From Hippasteria phrygiana (taxonomy: Eukaryota; Echinodermata; Asteroidea; Valvatida; Goniasteridae): a DNA stretch of 64,000 bases. Where the stretch lies: positions 682,001 to 746,000 of the forward strand of contig JAZGUH010000359.1 of NCBI GenBank assembly GCA_037893225.1. The letters are read 5' to 3'. Below are positions 62,301-64,000 of the stretch, piece after piece. The notes below the pieces were generated by a model. That model was not told where the DNA came from, did no database searches, and saw only the letters and a program-made list of their open reading frames with translations. A program made the position numbers and the translations under genes. How positions within the stretch are numbered: position 1 is the first letter of the stretch; the number at the start of each line of letters is the position of its first letter.

Positions 62301-63309
62301 ACCGATGTCCTGTACAAACACCCAGAGTGCCTCCCCTTTTGGAAAATGTAATGTTCCAGTTGTTTTCTTTTCCTAGCAATGAATCGGTGATAATGACATT
62401 GATCTTGAAAACTCCAGGATTCGACGTGATTCCCACACTGCCGCTTTCCAGGTTGTATTAATTGTGGAAGTGTCGTGGCCTGGTGGTTTGAAGCATTGAA
62501 TTCGTGGTCTGCGGGTAATTCTGCAGGTAGTGGGTTCGAGCCCAGTCTTGGGCTATAGCACTTCTACGCTTAACCCCTTGAGTACGGTATTTTACGGGAG
62601 ACGTCGGGGTGCCGCGGCGGTTATGGCAGCCAAGCGAACCGCTACAATGTGTTTGTGCAGTCAAGCGTAACCTATACACAATAATCCAACAATGGATTGA
62701 AACTGCACAAACAGCGGCCAATGGCGTCATCTGGCCTGGTGGCACTGTTTTTTATGCGCATATTTGCGGCATCCGTACGCAAGGGGTTAATATGGGTCGA
62801 GGCATTATTAATGCCTTGCAGTGGACTAGTTACCCATCCCGACCCTATTCATACTGTGAAGAGATCAGATTTATCTTGTCTTGTTTCAGTGTGAGGGGCT
62901 GGTTCTTCCACACTTTCCTCTGTAGCCCACACCTCGAGTGGCCCTTGGCCTTGTGATGGGCGATTTGCATAAAAGAAAACACAAAAAACCAGTGGTTGAG
63001 TGTGCGATAAACGGCTGTGTGTAAATCTACGTGTGGCCAACGCGGTATGGTAATACACCATGCATGGGGCTGCTAGTTGATTAGGATTTATGTGGAGATT
63101 TAATTATGACAAAGAAGACTCTAATGCTGACCTAATGATATTGACAATGACTTGATGGTGTTTGGTTAGTGTATTAGATTAAAGGCTTTGTTTATAACAT
63201 GTAGGGGTAAATAGAAGTTAATTTTTAACGTCTTGCATCCCGTGTTTAAATTTTTTCTTGTAAATGCAGAATGATAGCGTGGAGTCTTCACCAAGGGAAG
63301 TTAAAAGAG
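25781..63309 (+). CDS. ZFC3H1: ZFC3H1 orthologue (zinc finger C3H1 domain-containing protein), 28 exons, 3' end outside window
   Basis: In known animals ZFC3H1 is a nuclear scaffold that pairs with the helicase MTR4 in the PAXT connection, directing polyadenylated nuclear RNA to the exosome. Joining 28 exons in frame gives about 1,940 residues: exon 1, 29723-29951, 31081-31204, 31774-31954, 33984-34150, 35520-35667, 35899-35942, 36492-36719, 38249-38497, 39088-39228, 40459-40680, 42178-42350, 43304-43478, 44477-44671, 45518-46368, 48160-48291, 48746-48981, 49371-49644, 51060-51243, 51902-52090, 52627-52782, 53523-53701, 54242-54365, 56145-56329, 57451-57666, 58395-58661, 62243-62347, 63270-63309. 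All phases agree. Order: [10 protein letters not shown] near residue 17, basic and coiled-coil middle with 14 Asp in a row near 470, CCCH finger (C1211, C1219, C1224, H1228), then HAT/TPR-like repeats to the end. The human protein is about 1,990 residues, so only a short C-terminal part is missing. The family call is firm; the exon 1 donor is not. Confidence 0.93.
25944..25976 (+). repeat. Miniature hairpin with 7-bp direct repeat inside ZFC3H1 exon 1
   Basis: GGAGGAAGGATCCTTCCTCC is a perfect 20-bp palindrome. GTGAATG stands on each side (25937-25943, 25970-25976). Hairpin plus one repeat is 33 bp, so the frame is kept and eleven residues are added. Confidence 0.65.
26338..26505 (+). repeat. 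CACTTCGCCCAAA minisatellite, forward array
   Basis: About ten units of 14-17 bp built on CACTTCGCCC plus AAA, TCA or AATTA variants. It is the inverse of 27158-27360. Open frames through it are artefacts of the period. Confidence 0.85.
27158..27360 (-). repeat. CACTTCGCCCAAA minisatellite, inverted array
   Basis: The same units in reverse order of variants as in 26338-26505, ending in CGATGTGGTTTTTGGGCGAA. The two arrays could pair as a long hairpin with a loop of about 650 bp. Confidence 0.85.
27690..28262. repeat. Two-subunit tandem repeat
   Basis: Two related sub-units alternate (TTATCAGCAATGTTATG... and TTATCAACCATATGTTATGG...) giving a higher-order period of about 270 bp, each ending in GGTCCCAACTATGGTTGGGA. 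Compare 27811 with 28083. Confidence 0.75.
29051..29450. mobile_element. Truncated copy of the 2124-2595 element
   Basis: Starts TAGCTTGAAAATTCCAGCTC and follows the other copy through CGGCACTACGCGCGCCTCGG and GATATCCAATGGCTG. The right inverted end is missing. Confidence 0.85.
29723..29951 (+). CDS. ZFC3H1: ZFC3H1 exon 2
   Basis: Phase 0 start after TAAATAG, phase 2 end at AAAA/GTGCGT. It encodes a [19 protein letters not shown] helix followed by a charged coiled coil ending DDIKIEK, which fits the N-terminal helical region of the family. The 5' boundary is uncertain; 29795 is the alternative acceptor. Confidence 0.75.
30190..30300. mobile_element. MITE, CCTGCCAAACGCATCAGATT type, copy 2
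   Basis: Shares CTGCCANACGCATCAGATT and GCAGCAAAGTGGAGCTGTCA with 33714-33854. The right end is eroded. Confidence 0.55.
30677..30969. mobile_element. MITE, AGGGAGCATTTCATATTGTT ends
   Basis: Inverted ends AGGGA(G/T)CATTTCATATTG enclose 293 bp with an inner inverted CGGTATCNATTGCGGTA. Related sequence is at 46446-47314 and 49100-49321. Confidence 0.75.
31081..31204 (+). CDS. ZFC3H1: ZFC3H1 exon 3
   Basis: Acceptor TTCGCAACAG, donor GAG/GTATGT. It encodes a Ser/Lys/Arg-rich low-complexity stretch ending GSDAKIVE. Phase 2 in, phase 0 out, matching both neighbours. Confidence 0.85.
31774..31954 (+). CDS. ZFC3H1: ZFC3H1 exon 4
   Basis: Acceptor CATGTAG, donor ACAG/GTATAC. It encodes an acidic run followed by [15 protein letters not shown], a conserved-looking helical motif, then a Lys/Glu-rich linker. 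Phase 0 in, phase 1 out. Confidence 0.9.
32395..32545. repeat. Dispersed repeat I, copy 1
   Basis: GAGGGGCTGGTTCTTCCACA through CTTGTGATGGGCGATTTGC followed by an A-rich tail. The same block is at 62890-62990. The tail and fixed 3' end suggest a retroposon end, class unknown. Confidence 0.55.
32985..33525. repeat. GGGGT pentanucleotide and GGGGAT hexanucleotide array
   Basis: About 540 bp, first almost pure GGGGT, then GGGGAT/GGGGGT mixtures. It lies in ZFC3H1 intron 4 with G on the coding strand. Flanking AATCTCGGGGTTGA and TCAACCCCGAGATTT form an inverted pair, so the array expanded inside a small hairpin element. Frames through it are not genes. Confidence 0.95.
33600..33703. mobile_element. 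MITE, TTAACCCTCC ends, copy 1
   Basis: 104 bp starting TTAACCCTCCTATAGTTATA and ending GGGAGGGTTAA. A longer copy is at 63739-63884. The TTAA termini are typical of piggyBac-type MITEs. Confidence 0.7.
33714..33854. mobile_element. MITE, CCTGCCAGACGCA type, copy 3
   Basis: AACCCCAACCCTCCAGGGCA to GCGTCTGGCAGGGTTAGGGT, with GCCAGACCCATCAGATTGCA inside. It stands almost directly after the TTAACCCTCC MITE. Confidence 0.65.
33984..34150 (+). CDS. ZFC3H1: ZFC3H1 exon 5
   Basis: Preceded by a T-rich tract and TAG; donor GGG/GTAAGT. It encodes a basic coiled-coil segment ([16 protein letters not shown]) and a serine run. The GGGGT array lies in the intron just upstream. Confidence 0.9.
34370..34625 (-). 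mobile_element. tRNA-derived SINE, full head, copy 1
   Basis: On the minus strand the head reads CAGCTCAGTTGGTAGAGA (A box) and GCAGGTTCAAATCCCACTC (B box) between 34495 and 34425. A body with CTGACNATTTGGGAGACCGC is shared with 38555-38830. It lacks tRNA-like pairing at the acceptor stem, so it is not a working tRNA gene. Confidence 0.75.
35520..35667 (+). CDS. ZFC3H1: ZFC3H1 exon 6
   Basis: Acceptor AATGTTTAG, donor CCAA/GTGAGT. It encodes a Ser-rich linker and then [18 protein letters not shown]. Phase 0 in, phase 1 out. Confidence 0.9.
35690..35755 (-). mobile_element. Diverged tRNA-derived SINE head
   Basis: Similar layout to the other SINE heads (GGGACTTGGATGTTAGACCG...CCAGCAGAACTTAGC) but both boxes are decayed. 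It starts about 25 bp after the exon 6 donor of ZFC3H1. Confidence 0.45.
35899..35942 (+). CDS. ZFC3H1: ZFC3H1 exon 7 (44 nt)
   Basis: Small exon between TTTTCACAG and ATT/GTAAGT, encoding [14 protein letters not shown]. Phase 1 to phase 0 agrees with both neighbours, which is why I accept so short an exon. Confidence 0.8.
36144..36250. mobile_element. MITE with TTAACCCTAACCCCC ends
   Basis: 107 bp between TTAACCCTAACCCCCTAG and GGTGGGTTAGGGTTAA, with TCCAAAATCCACCAAAACT inside. Belongs with other TTAA-bounded families. Confidence 0.65.
36336..36389. repeat. Hairpin, GGATTCAGGTTACATGTAGG
   Basis: GGATTCAGGTTACATGTAGG is followed after 10 bp by its near-perfect complement. It resembles the end of the GGAGGATT-rich repeat turned back on itself. 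Confidence 0.55.
36492..36719 (+). CDS. ZFC3H1: ZFC3H1 exon 8 with poly-Asp run
   Basis: Acceptor CCCAACAG, donor GAG/GTGGGT. It encodes fourteen consecutive Asp residues (mixed GAT/GAC codons), then [27 protein letters not shown], a helical motif typical of the family. The mixed codons argue against a recent triplet expansion. Confidence 0.92.
36900..37996. other. ZFC3H1 intron 8, AT-rich, nothing recognised
   Basis: AT-rich with short T and A runs and one (CA)n of about six units near 37413. I see no repeat ends or exons. Confidence 0.4.
37997..38212. mobile_element. MITE, TTAACCCCTTG ends, copy 1
   Basis: 216 bp beginning TTAACCCCTTGCGTATGGAT and ending CGTACTCAAGGGGTTAA. An inverted copy lies at 62570-62790. 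It ends 36 bp upstream of ZFC3H1 exon 9. Confidence 0.85.
38249..38497 (+). CDS. ZFC3H1: ZFC3H1 exon 9
   Basis: Acceptor CCGATTAG, donor GCC/GTAAGT. It encodes a Pro/Ser/Thr-rich, probably disordered 83-residue segment. Phase 0 at both ends. Confidence 0.85.
38555..38830 (-). mobile_element. tRNA-derived SINE, full head, copy 2
   Basis: On the minus strand GATAGCTCAGTTGGTAGAGC (A box) and a changed B box (GCGAGTCAAATCCCGCTC) are 38 bp apart. The body matches 34370-34625, and the far part carries an inverted GTGATCCC/GGGATCA pair. Confidence 0.75.
39088..39228 (+). CDS. ZFC3H1: ZFC3H1 exon 10
   Basis: Acceptor TTCCTAG, donor GAC/GTAGGT. It encodes [17 protein letters not shown], an acidic phospho-site-like motif recognisable in the family, then a helix ending [10 protein letters not shown]. 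Confidence 0.93.
39232..39385. repeat. Dispersed repeat D copy
   Basis: GGGGGCTGGTATGCCAAGAA, CAGGCTGTGCAGCCAAGCGT and a C-run followed by TTTCGTGTGATTGAAAG. Starts just after the donor of ZFC3H1 exon 10. Confidence 0.65.
39660..39835. mobile_element. MITE, TATACCCAGCACGATATGGG type, inverted copy
   Basis: Reads the family of 7019-7264 in reverse, with both CACGATATGGGGCAGAGG ends intact and no G expansion. Confidence 0.8.
40459..40680 (+). CDS. ZFC3H1: ZFC3H1 exon 11
   Basis: Acceptor ACTGCCCAG, donor AAG/GTAAGG. It encodes a proline-rich start and then [19 protein letters not shown], followed by a polar linker. Phase 0 at both ends. Confidence 0.9.
40720..40863. mobile_element. Short element, AATTGACCTATCGC ends
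   Basis: 144 bp with AATTGACCTATCGC at the left and its complement at the right, 39 bp after the donor of ZFC3H1 exon 11. An internally deleted relative of 5617-6215. Confidence 0.75.
40895..41085. repeat. Dispersed repeat D copy
   Basis: TAGGGTGCTGGTATGCCATA, GAATATGTGCAGGAATGCGC and CCGGCCAGTTGGTCTTTTTC, the usual order for this family. Confidence 0.65.
41270..41699. mobile_element. MITE, TGTGACCCGCTCTACAAAAA ends, copy 2
   Basis: 430 bp with inverted ends in ZFC3H1 intron 11, matching 17093-17539. Confidence 0.82.
42121..42150. repeat. (ATA)n then A-run microsatellite
   Basis: About six ATA units followed by nine A residues, shortly before ZFC3H1 exon 12. Confidence 0.8.
42178..42350 (+). 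CDS. ZFC3H1: ZFC3H1 exon 12
   Basis: Acceptor GTCACTAG, donor ACAG/GTAGGC. It encodes a Lys/Glu/Val-rich linker ending FQGSLTKHR. Phase 0 in, phase 2 out. An ATA microsatellite lies about 40 bp upstream. Confidence 0.88.
42833..43177. mobile_element. hAT MITE, TAGGGCTGTTC ends, with 8-bp duplication
   Basis: 345 bp from TAGGGCTGTTCTGAA to TGCACAGCCCTA, flanked by GCTAATAC (42825-42832 and 43178-43185). Interior carries inverted CGAATATTCAA motifs. The 8-bp duplication and end sequence fit hAT. Confidence 0.9.
43304..43478 (+). CDS. ZFC3H1: ZFC3H1 exon 13 (coiled coil)
   Basis: Acceptor CATCACAG, donor CAG/GTAAAC. It encodes a strong coiled coil, [20 protein letters not shown], continuing to IKKYIQQ. 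This central coiled coil is the region through which ZFC3H1 is thought to self-associate. Confidence 0.93.
43505..43895. mobile_element. hAT-like element, relative of 15764-16239, opposite orientation
   Basis: Shares AAAAGTGACGAGTGAGGTGC, AATGACTGGATATAGTTTGC and AATCCGG words with the copy near exon 5 of the minus-strand gene. Confidence 0.7.
44477..44671 (+). CDS. ZFC3H1: ZFC3H1 exon 14 (coiled coil)
   Basis: Acceptor TTTCTTAG, donor AAT/GTACGT. It continues the coiled coil ([16 protein letters not shown]) and ends in a basic linker. Phase 0 at both ends. Confidence 0.92.
44790..45285. repeat. CCAACAAAATCCAAC repeat, inverted copy
   Basis: AAATCCAACAGCNAATT words and GGATTTAGCAGGTTTGGAG, ending CAAAGAGCCATAG. 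See 22385-22712. Lies in ZFC3H1 intron 14. Confidence 0.6.
45518..46368 (+). CDS. ZFC3H1: ZFC3H1 exon 15 (largest exon, 851 nt)
   Basis: Acceptor ATCAAGCAG, donor ATAG/GTGAGA. It starts with a helical [20 protein letters not shown] segment; the remainder is long, Ser/Thr/Lys-rich and probably disordered, ending in an acidic patch and [14 protein letters not shown]. Phase 0 in, phase 2 out. Confidence 0.93.
46446..47314. repeat. Relative of the AGGGAGCATTTCATATTGTT MITE with a longer interior
   Basis: Starts GGATCATTTCATTATGTCTG and ends CGAACAATATGAAACGCTCC. It contains a TAT microsatellite (46700-46735) and the block CAAACTGGAAATCTTTGACA that recurs at 49100-49321. Confidence 0.55.
47335..47640. 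repeat. Dispersed repeat D copy
   Basis: GGGGGCGTGGTATGCCAAGA to TTGACAACTGACCAGGTGGT, including CATTCAAGAACAATATAGTT. Confidence 0.65.
47731..47947. mobile_element. MITE, TTAACCCTAACAGCC type, copy 2
   Basis: TTAACCCTAAC at the left, GGTTAGGGTTAA at the right, TTCAACACAATG inside. Same family as 21903-22098 and 58842-59055. Confidence 0.75.
48160..48291 (+). CDS. ZFC3H1: ZFC3H1 exon 16 (first part of CCCH finger)
   Basis: Acceptor CTCACTAG, donor CTTG/GTAAGA. It encodes [20 protein letters not shown] and the third cysteine. With the next exon this gives C-x7-C-x4-C-x3-H, the finger for which the family is named. The Trp codon before the His is split by the intron. Confidence 0.96.
48337..48442. 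repeat. Two C-tracts around an A-rich spacer
   Basis: C-runs at 48338-48354 and 48424-48442, about 46 bp after the zinc-finger exon donor. Probably inner remains of a MITE. Confidence 0.6.
48746..48981 (+). CDS. ZFC3H1: ZFC3H1 exon 17 (end of CCCH finger)
   Basis: Acceptor TGTCCCAG, donor AAAG/GTATTT. It begins W-Q-H, supplying the histidine zinc ligand, and continues with a helical segment ([14 protein letters not shown]) and a basic region. Phase 2 in, phase 1 out. Confidence 0.95.
48993..49321. repeat. Repeat D fragment plus CAAACTGGAAATCTTTGACA block
   Basis: Begins GGCTGTGATTGATGGGGGGC and ends GAGAATATGAAATGCTCCC, the latter shared with the 30677-30969 family. It occupies most of ZFC3H1 intron 17. 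Confidence 0.55.
49371..49644 (+). CDS. ZFC3H1: ZFC3H1 exon 18 (start of HAT/TPR-like repeats)
   Basis: Acceptor CTAATGTAG, donor AGAG/GTCAGT. It encodes a Pro/Arg linker and then [20 protein letters not shown] followed by [10 protein letters not shown], the first clear HAT-type repeat (W plus helix pair). Confidence 0.95.
49720..49984. mobile_element. MITE, TTAACCCCTAACC ends with GGATTTNGGCGGATTCAGGA
   Basis: 265 bp between TTAACCCCTAACC and GGGGTTAGGGTTAA, with GGCGGATTCAGGATAC repeated three times. Confidence 0.7.
50180..50580. repeat. Dispersed repeat J, copy 1
   Basis: TTTTCAGAAATAAATGGATT, AACGACAGCACACCAGGTGC and GAGACTGCTATTTACTTGCA. A second copy is at 56370-56965 with the same order. 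Confidence 0.65.
51060..51243 (+). CDS. ZFC3H1: ZFC3H1 exon 19 (HAT-like repeat)
   Basis: Acceptor CCCAACAG, donor CAG/GTGGGT. It encodes [20 protein letters not shown] and the paired helix ending YDLYWQ, typical of half-a-TPR repeats. Phase 2 in, phase 0 out. Confidence 0.95.
51333..51490. repeat. Dispersed repeat D copy
   Basis: GGCTGGTATGCCAATATGGG, AGTACGCGCAGGAATGCACA and ACGACAACCGGCCAGG. Confidence 0.65.
51902..52090 (+). CDS. ZFC3H1: ZFC3H1 exon 20
   Basis: Acceptor ACCCACAG, donor CAG/GTATGA. It encodes helices [19 protein letters not shown] and [17 protein letters not shown]. Phase 0 at both ends. Confidence 0.94.
52113..52529. mobile_element. MITE, TGTGACC(C/G)G ends, copy 3 (diverged)
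   Basis: Left TGTGACCGGTTCTACAGAAA and right TTTGTGTAGTTGGTCAGA. Same interior words as 41270-41699 in reverse order. Starts 23 bp after ZFC3H1 exon 20. Confidence 0.75.
52627..52782 (+). CDS. ZFC3H1: ZFC3H1 exon 21
   Basis: Acceptor AATCCAG, donor AAG/GTAGGT. It encodes [20 protein letters not shown], a HAT-like helix, then a Gly-rich turn. Phase 0 at both ends. Confidence 0.94.
53116..53250. repeat. Dispersed repeat D copy, reversed
   Basis: TGCATTCCTGTGCATATTCA, CAATCCATTGTTTGCCTATT and ACACTTGGCTGCCAGTATAC. Confidence 0.6.
53523..53701 (+). CDS. ZFC3H1: ZFC3H1 exon 22
   Basis: Acceptor TGTGCCAG, donor GAAG/GTGGGT. It encodes [15 protein letters not shown] and a partner helix [17 protein letters not shown]. 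Phase 0 in, phase 2 out. Confidence 0.94.
54242..54365 (+). CDS. ZFC3H1: ZFC3H1 exon 23 (HAT-like repeat)
   Basis: Acceptor CCAACCAG, donor GAG/GTCAGT. It encodes [20 protein letters not shown] and [12 protein letters not shown], a clear TPR/HAT unit. Phase 2 in, phase 0 out. Confidence 0.94.
54404..54735. mobile_element. MITE, TATGGGCTCCGTGC ends, with adjacent G-tract
   Basis: GTATGGGCTCCGTGC (54405) and GCACGGAGCCCATAGC (54678) form inverted ends of about 290 bp. A G-run follows at 54722-54735. Confidence 0.65.
54780..55274. mobile_element. hAT MITE, TAGGGCTGTCC ends, with 8-bp duplication
   Basis: 495 bp from TAGGGCTGTCCCAAATG to GAACAGCCCTA, flanked by TTGAATAC (54772-54779 and 55275-55282). 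A longer sibling of 42833-43177. It landed in or beside a repeat D copy. Confidence 0.9.
55275..55600. repeat. Repeat D copy joined to another dispersed repeat
   Basis: TTGAATACGGACGACGGCCA through CAGATTGGGTTACGGAG, then a block similar to 19090-19200 in reverse (GGTGAGTTGGTCTCC; CTATAGGTCTGAAAATTGG). Confidence 0.55.
56145..56329 (+). CDS. ZFC3H1: ZFC3H1 exon 24 (HAT-like repeat)
   Basis: Acceptor GGATACAG, donor ACTG/GTAAGA. It encodes [20 protein letters not shown] and a second helix with [14 protein letters not shown]. Phase 0 in, phase 2 out. Confidence 0.94.
56370..56965. repeat. Dispersed repeat J, copy 2
   Basis: Matches 50180-50580 in order (TTTTCAGAAATGGGCGGATT; ACAGTACACCAGGTGCCATC; AGACTACTATTAACTTACAG). 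Lies in ZFC3H1 intron 24. Confidence 0.65.
57190..57265. mobile_element. SINE body fragment
   Basis: AAAGTCATAAACCCATAATGCCG and GGGATCACACCCAATT match the body of the SINE at 38555-38830; the tRNA-like head is absent. Confidence 0.5.
57451..57666 (+). CDS. ZFC3H1: ZFC3H1 exon 25
   Basis: Acceptor TTTCTTTTAG, donor ATGGA/GTGAGT. It encodes [20 protein letters not shown] and then [14 protein letters not shown] with its partner helix. Phase 2 at both ends. Confidence 0.93.
57946..58235. repeat. Dispersed repeat D, fullest copy, reversed
   Basis: Runs from GAATACGGACGCCGTCCGTA through CACACGAAAGGGGGCTCCGA to TTCTTGGAATACCAGCCCCC with all blocks of the family present, about 290 bp. Confidence 0.7.
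58395..58661 (+). CDS. ZFC3H1: ZFC3H1 exon 26
   Basis: Acceptor CAATCCCAG, donor TTCAG/GTAAAA. It encodes 89 residues of alternating helices, including [15 protein letters not shown] and [16 protein letters not shown]. Phase 2 at both ends. Confidence 0.94.
58842..59055. mobile_element. MITE, TTAACCCTAACC...GTTAGGGTTAA, copy 3
   Basis: 214 bp with clean TTAA-bounded ends and CCAAATCCAACACTGTGCAG inside. Confidence 0.8.
59197..60836 (+). mobile_element. TGACGTCA-rich element, inverse of 9113-10929, copy 1
   Basis: Starts with two GGCTGTTTTGGAAA palindromes (59197-59226, 59254-59283), then a T-run of about 60 bp, tandem units with TGACGTCA, and ends in CACAAACACTGCACCATACA. The order is the exact inverse of the left-hand element. 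It lies in ZFC3H1 intron 26. Confidence 0.8.
60837..61672 (+). mobile_element. TGACGTCA-rich element, shorter copy directly following
   Basis: Restarts with a T-rich tract and AGACTTTTGCCCATAGCATT, has about two tandem units, and ends CACAAACACTGTACCAGATG TCTAG. It is head-to-tail with 59197-60836. Confidence 0.75.
61988..62096. mobile_element. MITE fragment, TATACCCAGCACAATATG
   Basis: A decayed third copy of the 7019-7264 family with a G-rich inner run; another G-run stands at 62105-62118. Confidence 0.5.
62243..62347 (+). CDS. ZFC3H1: ZFC3H1 exon 27
   Basis: Acceptor GCTGTGCAG, donor AAAAT/GTAATG. It encodes [20 protein letters not shown] followed by [13 protein letters not shown]. Reading on instead of splicing gives a stop at once, so the donor is needed if the protein continues. 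The intron before it (3.6 kb) holds the TGACGTCA-rich elements. Confidence 0.9.
62466..62565 (+). mobile_element. tRNA-derived SINE head, different family
   Basis: TGGCCTGGTGGTTTGAAGCA resembles an A box and GGGTTCGAGCCC is a perfect B box, 50 bp apart with an insertion. It differs from the 34370/38555 family and lies just after ZFC3H1 exon 27. Confidence 0.55.
62570..62790. mobile_element. MITE, TTAACCCCTTG ends, inverted copy 2
   Basis: 221 bp between TTAACCCCTTGAGTACGG and CGTACGCAAGGGGTTAA, inverse of 37997-38212. Confidence 0.85.
62890..62990. repeat. Dispersed repeat I, copy 2
   Basis: GAGGGGCTGGTTCTTCCACA to CTTGTGATGGGCGATTTGC plus A-rich tail, matching 32395-32545. Confidence 0.55.
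63270..63309 (+). CDS. ZFC3H1: ZFC3H1 exon 28 (40 nt, last one visible)
   Basis: Acceptor AAATGCAG, donor GAG/GTAAGG. It joins in phase to give [17 protein letters not shown], a helix that fits the repeat pattern. No later exon is convincing inside the window; a candidate at about 63483 does not look like the family. Confidence 0.75.
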
Positions 63310-63738
63310 GTAAGGTTTTCATTTTTTTCTAACGAGGTCTCATAGAGGGCATTGTTTTGTTTGTTTTATCGGCGATTGTGGAGTATAGGACCCCGTTCCT
63401 ATAAGAGAACGAAAATCCACTTTTAACTTTTTGGACTCACCTCAGTAGATGGTGTAAGCAAATATTTATTTAATTCCCTTCAGGTGTATTTTGAATGCTT
63501 TTATAGTTTCCACAAGTACAATATAGACGTTATGGTCTTTGACATTTTCCCTGTCGGCATGTGGACAAAATGGCCGTCAGTGCATTTGCCTCATTTTTTC
63601 CTTTATTGTAGCTTGCCGTTCGTACTGACCTGTTCAGGTACTTTTTTGTTTTCGATGTTTTGGTACAATTTCAGCTTTTTGTTGTCAGTGATCCTGTCAT
63701 CACGGTATAATTTCTCAGTTTTGTTTTCCATCCAAGTT

Positions 63739-63884
63739 TTAACCCTCCTATACTTATAACTATCACAGCCTATCAAAAAATCTACCCACCAACTCTCACA
63801 GCTTGTGTGTTCAACCTGTCACTTGATAGGTTTTGATATATAGGGTAGTTGGCTCCATTTTGGCCTTGAGAGAGGGAGGGTTAA
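63739..63884. mobile_element. MITE, TTAACCCTCC ends, copy 2
   Basis: 146 bp, with 40 bp more than the 33600-33703 copy (TAGGTTTTGATATATAGGGT block), ending GAGGGAGGGTTAA. Confidence 0.75.
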
Positions 63885-64000
63885 TGAGCTTGGAAGGCTT
63901 GGATTGTAGTCATTGAATTGGGTCAAATTTATAACTTGGAATTGTACTGCCGATGGCCAGTTCATTGACTGTCCAGAGGTTGAGCAATGTCCTCCCTATT

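Noticed and set aside
63484..63759. Possible further ZFC3H1 exon
   Set aside because: An acceptor-like CCCTTCAG precedes it, but the frame is rich in Phe/Leu/Cys without HAT-repeat character and lacks a clear donor in phase.

Overview
This is animal nuclear DNA. It holds two multi-exon genes with GT/AG introns, arranged head to head, surrounded by a dense population of short non-autonomous transposons (MITEs), foldback elements, tRNA-derived SINEs and G- or C-homopolymer tracts. Intron sizes, a tRNA-derived SINE family and several MITE families present in both genes point to an invertebrate deuterostome. I favour an echinoderm such as a sea star, but the sequence alone does not prove it. There is no sign of a prokaryotic or viral segment.

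Left part (1 to about 8,880): no convincing gene. It holds repeats, including an 870-bp palindromic foldback element (2886-3755), a 472-bp element with a perfect 9-bp target duplication (2124-2595), several MITEs and a long G-tract.

Minus-strand gene (21677 down to 8887): ten exons join in one reading frame of about 604 codons. The predicted protein has degenerate EF-hand-like segments, a long charged coiled coil, two related helical segments, and a C-terminal region resembling the stalk and microtubule-binding part of axonemal dynein heavy chains, without any dynein motor. I do not know a name for this protein. It is the most interesting protein here.

Plus-strand gene (25781 to beyond the right edge): 28 exons encode an almost complete orthologue of ZFC3H1, the scaffold that links the RNA helicase MTR4 to poly(A) RNA in the PAXT nuclear exosome pathway. 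Visible landmarks are the N-terminal acidic EDGEI-type motif, a poly-Asp stretch, a CCCH zinc finger and long HAT/TPR-like helical repeats. The last exons lie outside the window.

The 4.1 kb between the two start codons is mostly repeats, with a TATA-like element and an odd C/GC-rich tract in front of ZFC3H1. Introns of both genes carry copies of the same MITE families. Two elements related by CRE-like palindromes (TGACGTCA) lie in opposite orientation about 50 kb apart (9113-10929 and 59197-61672). Several tiny perfect hairpins flanked by 6-8 bp direct repeats occur, one of them inside the first coding exon of ZFC3H1.
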